Shown here: positions 1 through 8,903 of the stretch, piece by piece
Layout: every line of letters starts with the position of its first letter
Numbering within the stretch: position 1 is the stretch's first letter
From: Microthrixaceae bacterium
GTDB taxonomy: Bacteria > Actinomycetota > Acidimicrobiia > Acidimicrobiales > Microtrichaceae
Assembly: GCA_020637215.1 (NCBI GenBank)
Contig: JACJWI010000004.1
Span: 186,001-250,000 of the forward strand
Direction of reading: 5' to 3'
Length of the DNA stretch: 64,000 nt
Notes under the pieces: generated by a model
Database searches by the model: none
What the model was told of the DNA's origin: nothing
What the model saw: only the letters and a program-made list of their open reading frames with translations
Program-made: the position numbers and the translations under genes

Positions 1-47
1 GGGGAGGGACGCGACCGGGCGGGAGGAAGGGTCGTGACTCTGTCCGC

Positions 48-479
48 TCAGCGGGTGAAGCTCCATGCCCGGGCCAGCATCGGCAGCTGCAGCGGCAACC
101 TCAACCAGGTGAGCCACACCGGCACGCGCACCTGGGAACGACCCCGGGACGCGTCGATCGCCATCTGCACGTTGGCGGGGTACACGGCGAGAACGGTGAG
201 CAGCATGAGCCAGCCCCCGGCCCGACGGGTGCGCGGGATCGCCAGCAGGGCTCCGGATGCGATCTCGGCGACGCCGGAGACCATCACCGCCTCCCGTCGC
301 CACGGGAACCAGCGGGGCACGATCCGCCGGAACGGGCCGGGGACCAGGAAGTGGGCGATGCCCATGCCGGCCATCATGGCGGCGGCCCGGAGTCGGGCCC
401 GGTCACGGGCCGGGTCGGCGTCGGGGTCCCGCATGCGGTCCAGTGGTCCGGGTCGTTCGTCGCTCACGGCGTCCAGCAT
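48..479 (-). CDS. DoxX-like small membrane protein
   Basis: Small hydrophobic protein of about 143 residues with a charged N-terminus (acidic and Arg-rich) followed by four hydrophobic stretches, a layout seen in DoxX/DoxD-like membrane proteins. The segment with GIAHFLVPGPFRRIVPRWFP followed by a Gly/Ala-rich helix (ASGALLAIPRTRRAGGW) is typical of that family. Function in this family is poorly defined (redox or quinone-linked membrane roles are proposed). The start is uncertain: a GTG at 527 and ATGs at 479 and 434 are possible. I chose 479 because the sequence from there reads as ordinary protein. No strong ribosome site is seen for any of them. Confidence 0.6.
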   Translation of the reverse strand: MLDAVSDERPGPLDRMRDPDADPARDRARLRAAAMMAGMGIAHFLVPGPFRRIVPRWFPWRREAVMVSGVAEIASGALLAIPRTRRAGGWLMLLTVLAVYPANVQMAIDASRGRSQVRVPVWLTWLRLPLQLPMLARAWSFTR

Positions 480-581
480 GTCAGCTCCGAGGCCGGATCC
501 GTCGACCACGACCGATCGACCGCTCACCGTTGCGGACGGAACGGCGCGATCAAGCGCCGGAACCGACTATTGCGGCCGCAA

Positions 582-1055
582 TCAACCCCTGAACGGGGGC
601 TTGGGCGGCGCATCGTGGTTCTGGGTCGCCCGATAAGCAGCAAAATCGAAGCCAGGGGCTTCAACTGTATCCTTGTCGATCCAGCCAACTCGGTTTCCCC
701 AATAGGCGATCACAGCACCGTTGGGGTCCAGAACCTCGACCAAGTCAGGTATTGGACGGCCCGGCTGACTCGGGAACAGGTCATCCGCACGCACGAACCC
801 ACGTTGGTCAAAGTTCCGCGAATTGACCACCGGCCGAAGTGAACCGGGACCGAACGTCGCGGGATCCAGCTCGTCGCCCGGCGGGGGCACAGAATCAGTC
901 GCAGGGGGGCCTTCAGAAGAACCTGACGTAGGCGGGGCTCCAACTCCGACATTCTGGACTGGCTCAGCTGGATCACCACATGCCACCAGGCCCAAGGACA
1001 AGGAGATCAGCAAGGCTCCCGCCAGACTGTGCATCGGTCGAGAGATCCGGTTCAT
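582..1055 (-). CDS. Small predicted lipoprotein
   Basis: 157-residue protein with a clear lipoprotein signal: positive N-terminus, hydrophobic helix, and lipobox LVAC with Cys26 as the lipidated residue. A Pro/Ser/Gly linker (about residues 30-65) leads to a C-terminal domain of about 90 residues that I do not recognise; it contains a motif like VLDPNGAVIAYWGNRVGWID. A strong Shine-Dalgarno (AAGGAG) precedes the ATG. It lies 10 nt downstream of the secreted-protein gene at 1066-1545, so the two are probably co-transcribed. Both have visibly lower GC than the surrounding genes. Function unknown. Confidence 0.7.
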   Translation of the reverse strand: MNRISRPMHSLAGALLISLSLGLVACGDPAEPVQNVGVGAPPTSGSSEGPPATDSVPPPGDELDPATFGPGSLRPVVNSRNFDQRGFVRADDLFPSQPGRPIPDLVEVLDPNGAVIAYWGNRVGWIDKDTVEAPGFDFAAYRATQNHDAPPKPPFRG

Positions 1056-1065
1056 CCCATCTCCT

Positions 1066-1545
1066 TCATGAGTAACCAGGGCTAGCCATCAAATGGGATT
1101 GCCATCCGCCAGCCACGGCAACGCTGTGCCCTGACACCGCCCTGTACATGGCCATTGGCGGATTCCACAAGACGTACCCGTTGCCCCAGGATGACGTCGT
1201 GATCGTGCTGTACTCGGAGGTTGTCCCCACGTCATACCAGCTACCGCCGAGTTTCACCTGAAGCACCGAAATGTTCAGCAACCAGCCCGCAGGGAGATTG
1301 AACGGCAACCAGCAGGCTACAGAGTGGTCAGCGCCAGTCCATGAATAGGATGTCGCGTGATCGCCCGATACAACTTCAACATCGATCTGCCCCCAGGCAC
1401 ACTGCGGATCGCTGCCAGTGCTTCCAGAGAAGTACCGAACTTCGCCACTGTTGTAGTCGCCCGCATTCGCGATCGAGCTGACCCCGATCGAGCAGGCGAT
1501 GAAGACGAGAATGGAGCACGTCTTCATCAGAATCCGATGCCGCAT
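1066..1545 (-). CDS. Small secreted protein, unknown function
   Basis: 159-residue protein starting at an ATG preceded by a good ribosome site (GAGGGG). A Sec signal peptide is evident (MRHRILMKTCSILVFIAC, then a small-residue cleavage region ending in ANA around residue 28). The mature part is about 130 residues, rich in Ser, Thr, Gly, Trp and Tyr, with two Cys (about 49 and 78) that could form a disulphide, suggesting a compact extracellular beta-rich domain. I recognise no family. A longer reading frame extends upstream in this frame, but it lies inside lysX and has the composition of an antisense frame. Lower GC than its neighbours suggests transfer. Confidence 0.65.
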   Translation of the reverse strand: MRHRILMKTCSILVFIACSIGVSSIANAGDYNSGEVRYFSGSTGSDPQCAWGQIDVEVVSGDHATSYSWTGADHSVACWLPFNLPAGWLLNISVLQVKLGGSWYDVGTTSEYSTITTSSWGNGYVLWNPPMAMYRAVSGHSVAVAGGWQSHLMASPGYS

Positions 1546-1598
1546 GACGAACCCCTCATCGACAGGACACATGCATACGGTCCGGAACCGTACACCTG

Positions 1599-4500
1599 TC
1601 ATTTCTCGCCACCAAGGCGGGCGACGTGGTACCCGCCTTCCGCTCCGGACGGCCCGGACAGGAGCCGGCCGATCAGCGGGACGTCGACGAAGCCCTCGAG
1701 GAACGCGTACCGCAACGCCACCTTGGGGAGGTCGCCCGGATCGGCGTAGATCAGCGAGCGGGGCTGCCACTCGGGTTGGAACTTCTCGTTGAACTCGCGC
1801 AGCGACCGGATCTGGTAGTAGGGGTTGAGCACGTCGACCACCCGCCGCAGCAGGCGATCGACCCGGGTGTGCTGGACGTCGTCGTCGAGCAAACGGGAGA
1901 ACGCGGCGAAGTTGAGCGACAGACGTCGCACGCCCCGCTGGTCGAGCTCGCTCACGGACCGGGCGACCAGGAGCTCGATGATGCCGTTGGCCGCGTCGGG
2001 AAGCCGCCGCATCAGATCCAACGTGTAGCCCCGCCCGTACGGTCCGTCGCCCCCGCCGGTCGGGATCAACCTCAGGAACGCGACGGGGACCTCGGCGGTC
2101 GCGTCGGACCCGACGCGCCAGGCCACCGCGAGCAGTCGACCGGGGTCGGACGCGCCCACCTCGGTGCTCATCGCCATCGTGTAGCCCCGCTCGTCGGCGC
2201 CCTTGCGCCAACGGACGCTGATCTCGTTGAGCCGGGCGACCAGAGCCGGGTCGGCCTCGGACTCGGCGATCAGCTCGACGCGGTGGGTGCCCTCGACGCG
2301 GCGGACCGACTGTCGCACCGGGGCCATGCCCGGAGCGTCCAGGTCGAAGGTCCGACAGTCGAGGACCGCCTCGTCGCCCAGGTAGAAGTCGCGGAAGCCG
2401 CGCTCGGAGTAGAAGGCGGCATCGATCTCGCGGGCGGCGAGGAACGCCGGCTGCCAGCCGTGGTGCCGGCAGTGCTCGATGAACTCGTCGACCGCCAGCG
2501 GGATCGAGGACGGGTCGCCGATCGGGTCGCCGGAACCGAGGGCGAATCCGCCCAGGTACCCGTAGGGGATCATCGCCCGGCCGTCCGAGGAGAAGAACCA
2601 GCTGCGGTCCCGACGCAAGGCGAACGGCGCGAGCGTGTCCCAGCCCCACTCCCTCACCAGGCCCTCGGCCCGGGCCCGGTTGCCGGCCGCGTCGGAGTCG
2701 CCGACCGCGGCGGCGACGGCCGGGCGCAGCAGCAACCAGAGCAGGAGGAGCAGCCCGATCACGCCGAGCACCACCAGCGATGCCGGGAACCAGGTGGCGA
2801 ACCGACCCGAGTACTCGTAGGGCCCGGTTGCGCCGAACAGGCCGACGGTGATCGCCTCGGCCGATCGGACCCACCCGAATGGGGGTTCCAGGCGGTTGCG
2901 TTGGCTCCACAGCGCCAGGAACCCATAGCCGTAGACGAAGAGCAGGAACCGCGGCGCGGCGAGGAGGACCTGCGTGATCGCCGGTGGGTCGCGCAGCCCG
3001 GTGAACTCACGGCGGGTCAGGCCCAACACGACGAGCATGCTGAGCGACGCACCCAGGGCGACGACCTCACCGCCGCGGAGCACGCTGATCACCGCGGACA
3101 GGGCGAAGAGTCCGACCGCCAGCTTCCAGGCCCGTCTCTTGCCCCGCAGCAGCTGTCCGGCGAGCAGCACCATGCAGAGCCCGAGTCCGACGGCGAGGAC
3201 CCGGTCGTCGACGACCTGGGGCAGCGGCGAGAGGAGCTCGTCGAGAGGCAGGACCCGTACCCCCAGAGCCGGCAGCGCGCTGAGCATCGTGAGGACGCCG
3301 ACGACGGTGGTCAGCGTGGCGACGACGCGGACCAGCCCGGGGAGTCGCACGACCGCGACCGGCGCCCCCGGCCGGGCCGTCGTCGGCAACGGAGTCGTCG
3401 GCAGCACCGGTCGGGGCGCCGTGACCTCGCCGCCACGGCGCTCCGGCCGTTGGGTCGGGAACAGGATCACGTCGCGTATCGACGTCGCTCCCGACAGCAG
3501 CATGACCAGGCGGTCGACGCCGATGCCGAGTCCGCCAGTGGGTGCCAGGCCACGTTCGAGCGCCCGCAGGAACCCCTCGTCGACCTCTGACACCTCGGCA
3601 CCGATGGCGGCGGCCGACTCCATGCGCTCGCGTTGCTGGACCGGATCGTTGAGCTCGCTGTAGGCGTTCGCGAGCTCGCGGCCGGCGACGAACACCTCGA
3701 ACCGTTCGGCCACCCCCGGGACGCTGCGGTGCGCCCGGGCCAAGGGCGAGGTCTCCAACGGGTGGTCGTGCACGATCGTGGGTTCGACCAGGCTCGACTC
3801 CACGCGCTCCTCGAACGCGGCGAGCAGGCAACGGCCGGGACCCCAGGGCTCCTCCCAGGTCACCCCCAGTTCGTCGAGAGCAGCGTGGGCCGCCGCCAGA
3901 TCCCCGGCGGGGTCGATGCGATGCCCGGTCACGTCCTCGACCAGGTCGACCATGGCCACCCGCCGCCACGGCCGGGCCAGATCGATGCGGTTCCCGTCGA
4001 CGTCCACCTCGGTCGACCCGGCCGCCCGGCCGGCCCCGACGACCAACTGCTCGACCAGGTCCATCATGTCGAACTGGTCGCCCGGGCACTGGTAGGCCTC
4101 GAGGATCGTGAACTCCGGGTTGTGAGCGGCGTCGATCCCCTCGTTGCGGAACACCTTGCCGATCTCGAACACCCGGTCCATCCCGCCCACCACCAGGCGC
4201 TTCAGGTACAGCTCGGGGGCGATGCGCAGGTACAGGTCGATGCCCAGGGCGTGGTGGTGCGTGACGAACGGTCGGGCGACCGCCCCGCCGGCCGACGACG
4301 CGAACACCGGGGTCTCGACCTCGGTGAAGCCACGGTCGTGCAGCTCGCGCCGCAGCGCGTGGACGACGGTGGACCGGGTCGCGAACGTCCGACGGCTGTC
4401 GGGGTTGGCGATCAGGTCGAGCTCACGCTCCCGTGCCCGCCGACCGGGCTCACGGGGGCCCTGGTGCTTGTCGGGCGGCGGGAGCAGGTGCGGGGCCAGG

Positions 4501-4853
4501 ACCGTGATCCGATCGGTGAACACCGACAGCTCCCCGGTCCGGGTCCGCCCCAACGTCCCGGCCGCCGCGACCACGTCTCCGCGCTCGGGCAGCACGAGTG
4601 GTCCGGGGCCGTCGGTGCGGCTGAGGACGAGCTGCACCCGGTCCCCCGCCTGCTGGATGACGACGAACGCGATTCCACCGTGGTCTCGCACCAGCATCGT
4701 CCGGCCGACCACCTCGACGGTCTCCGATCCCGGGCCCGGTCCCACCGTCGGGGCCAGCCGGCGCAGCGCGCCGATCGAGATCGAGCAGGGCGCCGTCGGG
4801 GGGTAGGAGAAGCGACCCGGATCCCTCGGACCGTCCGTCGAAGCGGCGTTCAC
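1599..4853 (-). CDS. lysX: Fused lysyl-tRNA synthetase / phosphatidylglycerol lysyltransferase (LysX-type)
   Basis: 1084-residue fusion. Residues ~40-125 form an OB-fold anticodon-binding domain. Residues ~140-470 are a class-II LysRS core, with motif 2 (VFRNEGIDAAHNPEFTILEA) and motif 3 (GLGIGVDRLVMLL). Residues ~490-720 hold about six membrane helices. Residues ~725-1070 are a DUF2156/MprF-like aminoacyl-PG transferase domain (FFSSDGRAMIPYGYLGGFAL ... FQPEWQPRSLIY). Lys-tRNA made by the first half would supply the second half to lysinylate phosphatidylglycerol, lowering membrane negative charge. In Mycobacterium LysX the transferase half is N-terminal and the synthetase C-terminal; here the order is reversed. 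GTG start overlaps the stop of the DUF2254 gene by 4 nt, so translation is probably coupled. Confidence 0.92.
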   Translation of the reverse strand: MNAASTDGPRDPGRFSYPPTAPCSISIGALRRLAPTVGPGPGSETVEVVGRTMLVRDHGGIAFVVIQQAGDRVQLVLSRTDGPGPLVLPERGDVVAAAGTLGRTRTGELSVFTDRITVLAPHLLPPPDKHQGPREPGRRARERELDLIANPDSRRTFATRSTVVHALRRELHDRGFTEVETPVFASSAGGAVARPFVTHHHALGIDLYLRIAPELYLKRLVVGGMDRVFEIGKVFRNEGIDAAHNPEFTILEAYQCPGDQFDMMDLVEQLVVGAGRAAGSTEVDVDGNRIDLARPWRRVAMVDLVEDVTGHRIDPAGDLAAAHAALDELGVTWEEPWGPGRCLLAAFEERVESSLVEPTIVHDHPLETSPLARAHRSVPGVAERFEVFVAGRELANAYSELNDPVQQRERMESAAAIGAEVSEVDEGFLRALERGLAPTGGLGIGVDRLVMLLSGATSIRDVILFPTQRPERRGGEVTAPRPVLPTTPLPTTARPGAPVAVVRLPGLVRVVATLTTVVGVLTMLSALPALGVRVLPLDELLSPLPQVVDDRVLAVGLGLCMVLLAGQLLRGKRRAWKLAVGLFALSAVISVLRGGEVVALGASLSMLVVLGLTRREFTGLRDPPAITQVLLAAPRFLLFVYGYGFLALWSQRNRLEPPFGWVRSAEAITVGLFGATGPYEYSGRFATWFPASLVVLGVIGLLLLLWLLLRPAVAAAVGDSDAAGNRARAEGLVREWGWDTLAPFALRRDRSWFFSSDGRAMIPYGYLGGFALGSGDPIGDPSSIPLAVDEFIEHCRHHGWQPAFLAAREIDAAFYSERGFRDFYLGDEAVLDCRTFDLDAPGMAPVRQSVRRVEGTHRVELIAESEADPALVARLNEISVRWRKGADERGYTMAMSTEVGASDPGRLLAVAWRVGSDATAEVPVAFLRLIPTGGGDGPYGRGYTLDLMRRLPDAANGIIELLVARSVSELDQRGVRRLSLNFAAFSRLLDDDVQHTRVDRLLRRVVDVLNPYYQIRSLREFNEKFQPEWQPRSLIYADPGDLPKVALRYAFLEGFVDVPLIGRLLSGPSGAEGGYHVARLGGEK

Positions 4854-6223
4854 CGGGACCCGAGCGAGTCGATGGTCCCGACCGCAATGCGGTGCCGATC
4901 GGTCAGGTCACGGGCGTCCTGCCCGATCGGGGCGTGGGCCGACGCTCCGGCCAGGACCTGGTCCGCCGCGGCACGCAGCGCCGGGCGGTGCTCGGGGCGC
5001 ACGTCGATCGCCGTGGTGGCGATCACGTCGAGCAGCCGGATCGAGATAGCCGGATTGGCTGCACCGGCCTGGCGGATCAGGTCGAACGCGGCGCGCACCG
5101 CCCGCTCGAACCGCAGGGGCGGCAGGTACAGACCCACGCGGCCGTCCGCTCCCGAGAGCCCGCCGTTGTGGTCCGGCTCCCGACCCATTCGGACGAGCGC
5201 CGCCCCGAGCCAGTCCACGCAGACCATCCCGGTGAAGGTGTCGTTCACCGCTGGGGACAGGGCCCGGATGGCGATCTCGACCACCTGGTAGATGGCGTAC
5301 TCGGCGTCCTGGCGCTGGGTGCGCCACGGACCGATCTCGACCGCGTGGTGCAGCTCTCCGGCGAGCGGAGCGGCCGCTGAGGCGGGCAGGACGCGGGCGA
5401 GCGGCTGGCCCTCGACCACGAACTGGCCCACCCGGTGGACCATCACCACCGACGCCCCCCGGGCATCGACCGCGTCCAGGATCCGCAGGTGGTCGATCCC
5501 CTGGATGAACCCGCTGGCGTGGGCCGCGACCACCTGGCCGTCGCGGTCCGCGGCGTCTCTCAGCTCCGCGACCGCCGCGTCGTCGAGGTCGAAGCCGACC
5601 CCTTCGAACATCGCGTCGCGCTCGTCGAGCGAGCGGTCGAGGGCCCGTACCACCGACGCCACCACGTTGGGCGACTGGATCGTCGTCGCCACCCGGTGGA
5701 TGTAGACGACGAGAGCGACGAAGCAGGACAGCCCCAACAGCATCGACACGCCGTAGGACACCGCCGGGACACCCGCGGATCCGATCCCGGTGCGGACCGA
5801 TCCGAGGGTGAGCGCGCAGTACACCACCGTCGACAGGAACAGACCCAGGGTCACCTGCGTGACGGGGTCCTCCATGAAGCGGCGGATCAGCCGGGGGCCG
5901 AGCTGGGAGGTGGCCAGCGAGAACGTGAGCACCGTGGTCGAGAACACCAGGGCGAGAGCGGTCGCGAGGGCTCCCAGGAATGCGGTCAGCACCAGGGAGG
6001 CGTCGGCTCCGTTGCGGGCGATCAGCCACTCGGGCGCCCACACCGCGTGGTGGTCACCGGGGGCGGGCACCACCCGATCGAATCGACGAGTGACCACGAA
6101 GAGCAGGACGCCCATGAGCCCCATCGCCAGCGGGATGACCCACAGGTTGGGCCCGACCCGGTAGGTCAGCTCCCACCACCACTCCGAGGCCCGGGATCGT
6201 CGACGGGTGACGGTGCTCGGCAT
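4850..6223 (-). CDS. DUF2254 family membrane protein
   Basis: 457-residue membrane protein. About four helices lie in the first ~180 residues (NLWVIPLAMGLMGVLLFVV; LVLTAFLGALATALALVFST; VTLGLFLSTVVYCALTL; VSMLLGLSCFVALVVYIHRV), followed by a large soluble C-terminal part. The motif SLATSQLGPRLIRRFMEDPV is characteristic of DUF2254 (Pfam family of unknown function). The gene overlaps lysX by 4 nt and is first in the operon, hinting at a role in membrane physiology. A CAGACT box 7 nt before the ATG (6231-6236) could be a leaderless -10 element. Confidence 0.85.
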   Translation of the reverse strand: MPSTVTRRRSRASEWWWELTYRVGPNLWVIPLAMGLMGVLLFVVTRRFDRVVPAPGDHHAVWAPEWLIARNGADASLVLTAFLGALATALALVFSTTVLTFSLATSQLGPRLIRRFMEDPVTQVTLGLFLSTVVYCALTLGSVRTGIGSAGVPAVSYGVSMLLGLSCFVALVVYIHRVATTIQSPNVVASVVRALDRSLDERDAMFEGVGFDLDDAAVAELRDAADRDGQVVAAHASGFIQGIDHLRILDAVDARGASVVMVHRVGQFVVEGQPLARVLPASAAAPLAGELHHAVEIGPWRTQRQDAEYAIYQVVEIAIRALSPAVNDTFTGMVCVDWLGAALVRMGREPDHNGGLSGADGRVGLYLPPLRFERAVRAAFDLIRQAGAANPAISIRLLDVIATTAIDVRPEHRPALRAAADQVLAGASAHAPIGQDARDLTDRHRIAVGTIDSLGSR

Positions 6224-6305
6224 CGACGACAGTCTGTCCGACGCCGCCGCGGCGTCCCGTGACCGACGGGACCGGCGGCGCAGAAGACCCCGCCAGCCAC
6301 GGCGC

Positions 6306-6311
6306 TACGGT
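6306..6311 (+). promoter_or_regulatory. Candidate -10 element (TACGGT), leaderless GH3 gene
   Basis: TACGGT ends 8 nt before the ATG at 6320, leaving no room for a ribosome-binding site. This fits leaderless transcription as known in Actinobacteria. Confidence 0.5.
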
Positions 6312-6319
6312 GGTCGCCC

Positions 6320-7762
6320 ATGTCCGAGCCGCCCGCCACGTCCGGCCGCCGCCGGCCCGGCCGAACCGGCCGAACCGGCCGAACCGGCCGCGACCGGCGG
6401 CCACACCTGCGTGCCGCCGCGGCGATCGCGATCACCACGGTCGTCGGCGTCATCGGGGCGTGCACGGGGACATCGGGCCAACAGGTCGAGGTGGCAGCGG
6501 AAGACCGCGCCGATGACCGCTCGACCACATCGACGACCCAGGCACCCGACTGCGCCCAGATGCTGCCCGTCGAGGCCCGCGCCGCGCAGCTCATGCTGGT
6601 GATGGTCACCTCGCCCAACGCCGCGGCCGACGCGCTGGCCGCGGGCCAGGTGGGCGGGTTCGGACTCAAGGGCAACCAGACCAAGGACGTGGGGTCCCAG
6701 ATCGCCGATGCGGTGGAGGGCGCACCGATCACACCGATGGTCGGGGCCGACGAAGAAGGCGGAACGGTGCAGCGGCTCCGGCTGGCGCTGGGCGAGATCC
6801 CCTCCGCCGCCACGGTGGCCGAGGGGACGCCCGAGGAGGCGGCCCAGCAGGCCGGTGAGCACGCGGCGGCCATGAAGCAGCTCGGGTTCAACGTGAACTT
6901 CGCCCCGGTCGCAGACGTCGGATCGGGATCGGGGCTCGGCACCCGCTCCTACGGCGACGATCCCGCGACGGTGTCGCGGTTCGTCGAAGCGGTGTGGCCC
7001 GCCATGCAGCGCAAGGGCGTCCTGCCGGTGATCAAGCACTGGCCCGGGATCGGCGGCGGATCCGCCGACCCGCACGCCAAGCTCACCTCCCTCGACAGCA
7101 TCGACGAGCTGCGAGCCCGGGACCTGGTCCCGTTCCGCACCGCCATCACCGCGGGCGTGCCCGCGGTCATGGTCACCCACGCCGAGATCCCCGGCCTCAC
7201 CCAGGACGGCGAACCCGCCAGCCTCTCCTCGGCCGCGATCACCGGCGAGCTGCGCGGCACCGAGGGGTTCAAGGGTCTGGTCATCACCGACTCGCTGGGC
7301 ATGGGAGCCATCGCCAGGACCGACACACAGGCCGAGGCCGCCGAGAAGGCGATCACCGCCGGGGCCGACATCGCCATGGTCTCGGGCAGCGAGGTGGTCC
7401 CCGAGGTCCACGCCCGGCTGGTCGAGGCGATCTCGTCGGGTCGCATCCCCCCCGACCAGGTCCTGGCGTCGGTGCGTCGGGTCCTGGCCGCCAAGGGCGT
7501 CGACGGTCAGTGCCTCGATGCGGTCGCCCGCTACTCCGCGATCGCCCGCCAGGGGACGACGACCACCGCCGCCACCGGCGGGGCCACCCAGACCGTGCTT
7601 CCCGGAAGCTCGGTGCCGACCGGATCGAACGGCTCGTCGTCGACGTCGAGCACGGTCCGCAACGGGACGGCCTCGAGCGGCTCGGGGCGTGCAGGATCGA
7701 CCAGCACCACATCCACGCCCCGCCGATCCTCGACGACCGTCGTGACCGGCATCAACGACTGA
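6320..7762 (+). CDS. GH3-family lipoprotein, beta-N-acetylhexosaminidase-like
   Basis: 480-residue exported protein. The N-terminus has an Arg-rich stretch, a hydrophobic helix and a lipobox-like GAC (Cys48), then a Ser/Thr linker. Residues ~80-400 match the N-terminal TIM barrel of glycoside hydrolase family 3, as in NagZ-type enzymes that remove N-acetylglucosamine from peptidoglycan or chitin fragments. Visible motifs: GADEEGGTVQRL, FAPVADVGSG, KHWPGIGGGSADPH and FKGLVITDSLGMGAI, the last carrying the nucleophile Asp. The NagZ loop normally reads KHFPGHGDT..DSH; here the D-x-H pair is kept (ADPH) but the PGHGDT part is PGIGGG. The C-terminus is a Ser/Thr-rich tail. Transcription looks leaderless. 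Confidence 0.85.
   Translation: MSEPPATSGRRRPGRTGRTGRTGRDRRPHLRAAAAIAITTVVGVIGACTGTSGQQVEVAAEDRADDRSTTSTTQAPDCAQMLPVEARAAQLMLVMVTSPNAAADALAAGQVGGFGLKGNQTKDVGSQIADAVEGAPITPMVGADEEGGTVQRLRLALGEIPSAATVAEGTPEEAAQQAGEHAAAMKQLGFNVNFAPVADVGSGSGLGTRSYGDDPATVSRFVEAVWPAMQRKGVLPVIKHWPGIGGGSADPHAKLTSLDSIDELRARDLVPFRTAITAGVPAVMVTHAEIPGLTQDGEPASLSSAAITGELRGTEGFKGLVITDSLGMGAIARTDTQAEAAEKAITAGADIAMVSGSEVVPEVHARLVEAISSGRIPPDQVLASVRRVLAAKGVDGQCLDAVARYSAIARQGTTTTAATGGATQTVLPGSSVPTGSNGSSSTSSTVRNGTASSGSGRAGSTSTTSTPRRSSTTVVTGIND
6361..6387 (+). repeat. Three tandem 9-bp units encoding GRT
   Basis: CCGAACCGG occurs three times in tandem near the 5' end of the GH3 gene, encoding a repeated Gly-Arg-Thr before the signal helix. 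It adds positive charge to the signal n-region and is a slippage-prone site. Confidence 0.7.
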
Positions 7763-7777
7763 TCGGACCCGATCCCC

Positions 7778-8269
7778 TCACGGTCGGCGAACCCCCGCCG
7801 CGTCGATCGCCCGGTTGACGGCGCGGACGTCGCCCGCCCGGCACCACAGGCCGTGGACGCGGGAGCGACCGCTGCCCTTCTCCCAGCGCTGCACCGGTCG
7901 TCCGTCGGCGCCGAGCTGCTCGGCGATCGCCACGACCCCCTCGACCGGCAGGTCGACCACGAGCGCCACCCGACGCTTCCGCCATCTCAGCGTGTCCCAC
8001 CGCCACACCGCCAGGTGCGACCCGAGCCAACCGACCAGGACCGCCGGCAGCAGCGGAACCCGGACCCGGTCGCCGCTGGCGACGCGCAGAGCGCCCCGGG
8101 CGCCGAGACCGAGACCCACTCCGGCGGCGGCTTCGGCGCCCCAGGTCCACCCGTCGGGATCGACGGTGCGCAACCCACCCCAGCGGAGCCCGGCGACGAA
8201 GCGGACGAGTCCGGGTGCACGCTTGTCGATGACCTCGGTGCAGCGGCCCATGACGTCGTGCGCGTCCAC
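7778..8269 (-). CDS. Hypothetical protein
   Basis: About 163 residues from a GTG at 8269 (an ATG at 8251 is the alternative). A CAGAAT box 6 nt upstream of the GTG supports the GTG start as leaderless. Composition is rich in Arg, Gly and Trp, with a moderately hydrophobic Gly-rich centre (AAAGVGLGLGARGALRV; LLPAVLVGWLGSHLAVWRW) and a C-terminal part with VALVVDLPVEGVVAIAEQLG. I recognise no family. It converges on the GH3 gene. A different reading frame of the same strand is also open here, so coding is probable but not certain. Confidence 0.5.
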   Translation of the reverse strand: MDAHDVMGRCTEVIDKRAPGLVRFVAGLRWGGLRTVDPDGWTWGAEAAAGVGLGLGARGALRVASGDRVRVPLLPAVLVGWLGSHLAVWRWDTLRWRKRRVALVVDLPVEGVVAIAEQLGADGRPVQRWEKGSGRSRVHGLWCRAGDVRAVNRAIDAAGVRRP

Positions 8270-8444
8270 CGACCCATTCTGGCGACCGCGACGCCGATTC
8301 CGGTCGCGCCACCGCGAACGGGGAACCCGATCCTCACCCCTGGACCAGGACTTCAGTGACGGGCGGGGCGGTGGGGTGCATACTTTGAACACACACAGCC
8401 GGCCACGGCGCGGGGAAGGGCCCGGAACAACCGGAGGTCAGATC

Positions 8445-8879
8445 ATGCGAGTGTCCTCGATCCTCTCGATGAAGGGTTCGACGGTGGCCACGACGGCCCC
8501 GAACGCACCTGTCACCGAGGCCCTGAACGAGCTCCGACTGCGGGGAGTGGGCGCTCTGGTCGTGTCGACCGACGGCGTCCACATCGAAGGGATCGTCTCC
8601 GAACGCGAGATCGTCCACCGTCTCGCGGAGCGCGGCGAGGCCTTCATCCACGAACCGGTCGAGGCGGTGATGATCACCGAGGTGGTCACCTGCCAGCCCG
8701 ACGACGACCTGCAGCAGCTGGCCCGCCGCATGACCGAGACCCGCTGCCGGCACCTGCCGGTGGTGGTCGACGGTCAGCTGGTCGGCATCGTCAGCATCGG
8801 CGACGTGGTCAAGGCGCGGCTCACCCAGCTCGAGGAGGAGTCGCGCCAGATGCAGGACTACATCACCACCGGCCGCTGA
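8445..8879 (+). CDS. CBS-domain pair protein
   Basis: 144-residue soluble protein made of two tandem CBS motifs (about residues 8-60 and 70-125), a Bateman module that usually binds adenine nucleotides such as AMP, ATP or NAD(P)H and senses energy state. Typical segments are GALVVSTDGVHIEGIVSERE and RHLPVVVDGQLVGIVSIGDV. The C-terminal tail LEEESRQMQDYIT is common in stand-alone actinobacterial CBS proteins. The ATG at 8445 is preceded by GGAGG. Open frame extends upstream but without coding character. Confidence 0.88.
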   Translation: MRVSSILSMKGSTVATTAPNAPVTEALNELRLRGVGALVVSTDGVHIEGIVSEREIVHRLAERGEAFIHEPVEAVMITEVVTCQPDDDLQQLARRMTETRCRHLPVVVDGQLVGIVSIGDVVKARLTQLEEESRQMQDYITTGR

Positions 8880-8903
8880 CCCACCCCAGAAATTCGGGTG
8901 CTC

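Noticed and set aside
1626..3590. 654-aa plus-strand open frame opposite lysX
   Set aside because: Composition of an antisense shadow in high-GC DNA (Arg/Asp/Gln-rich, no domain), while the minus strand encodes clear LysRS and DUF2156 motifs.
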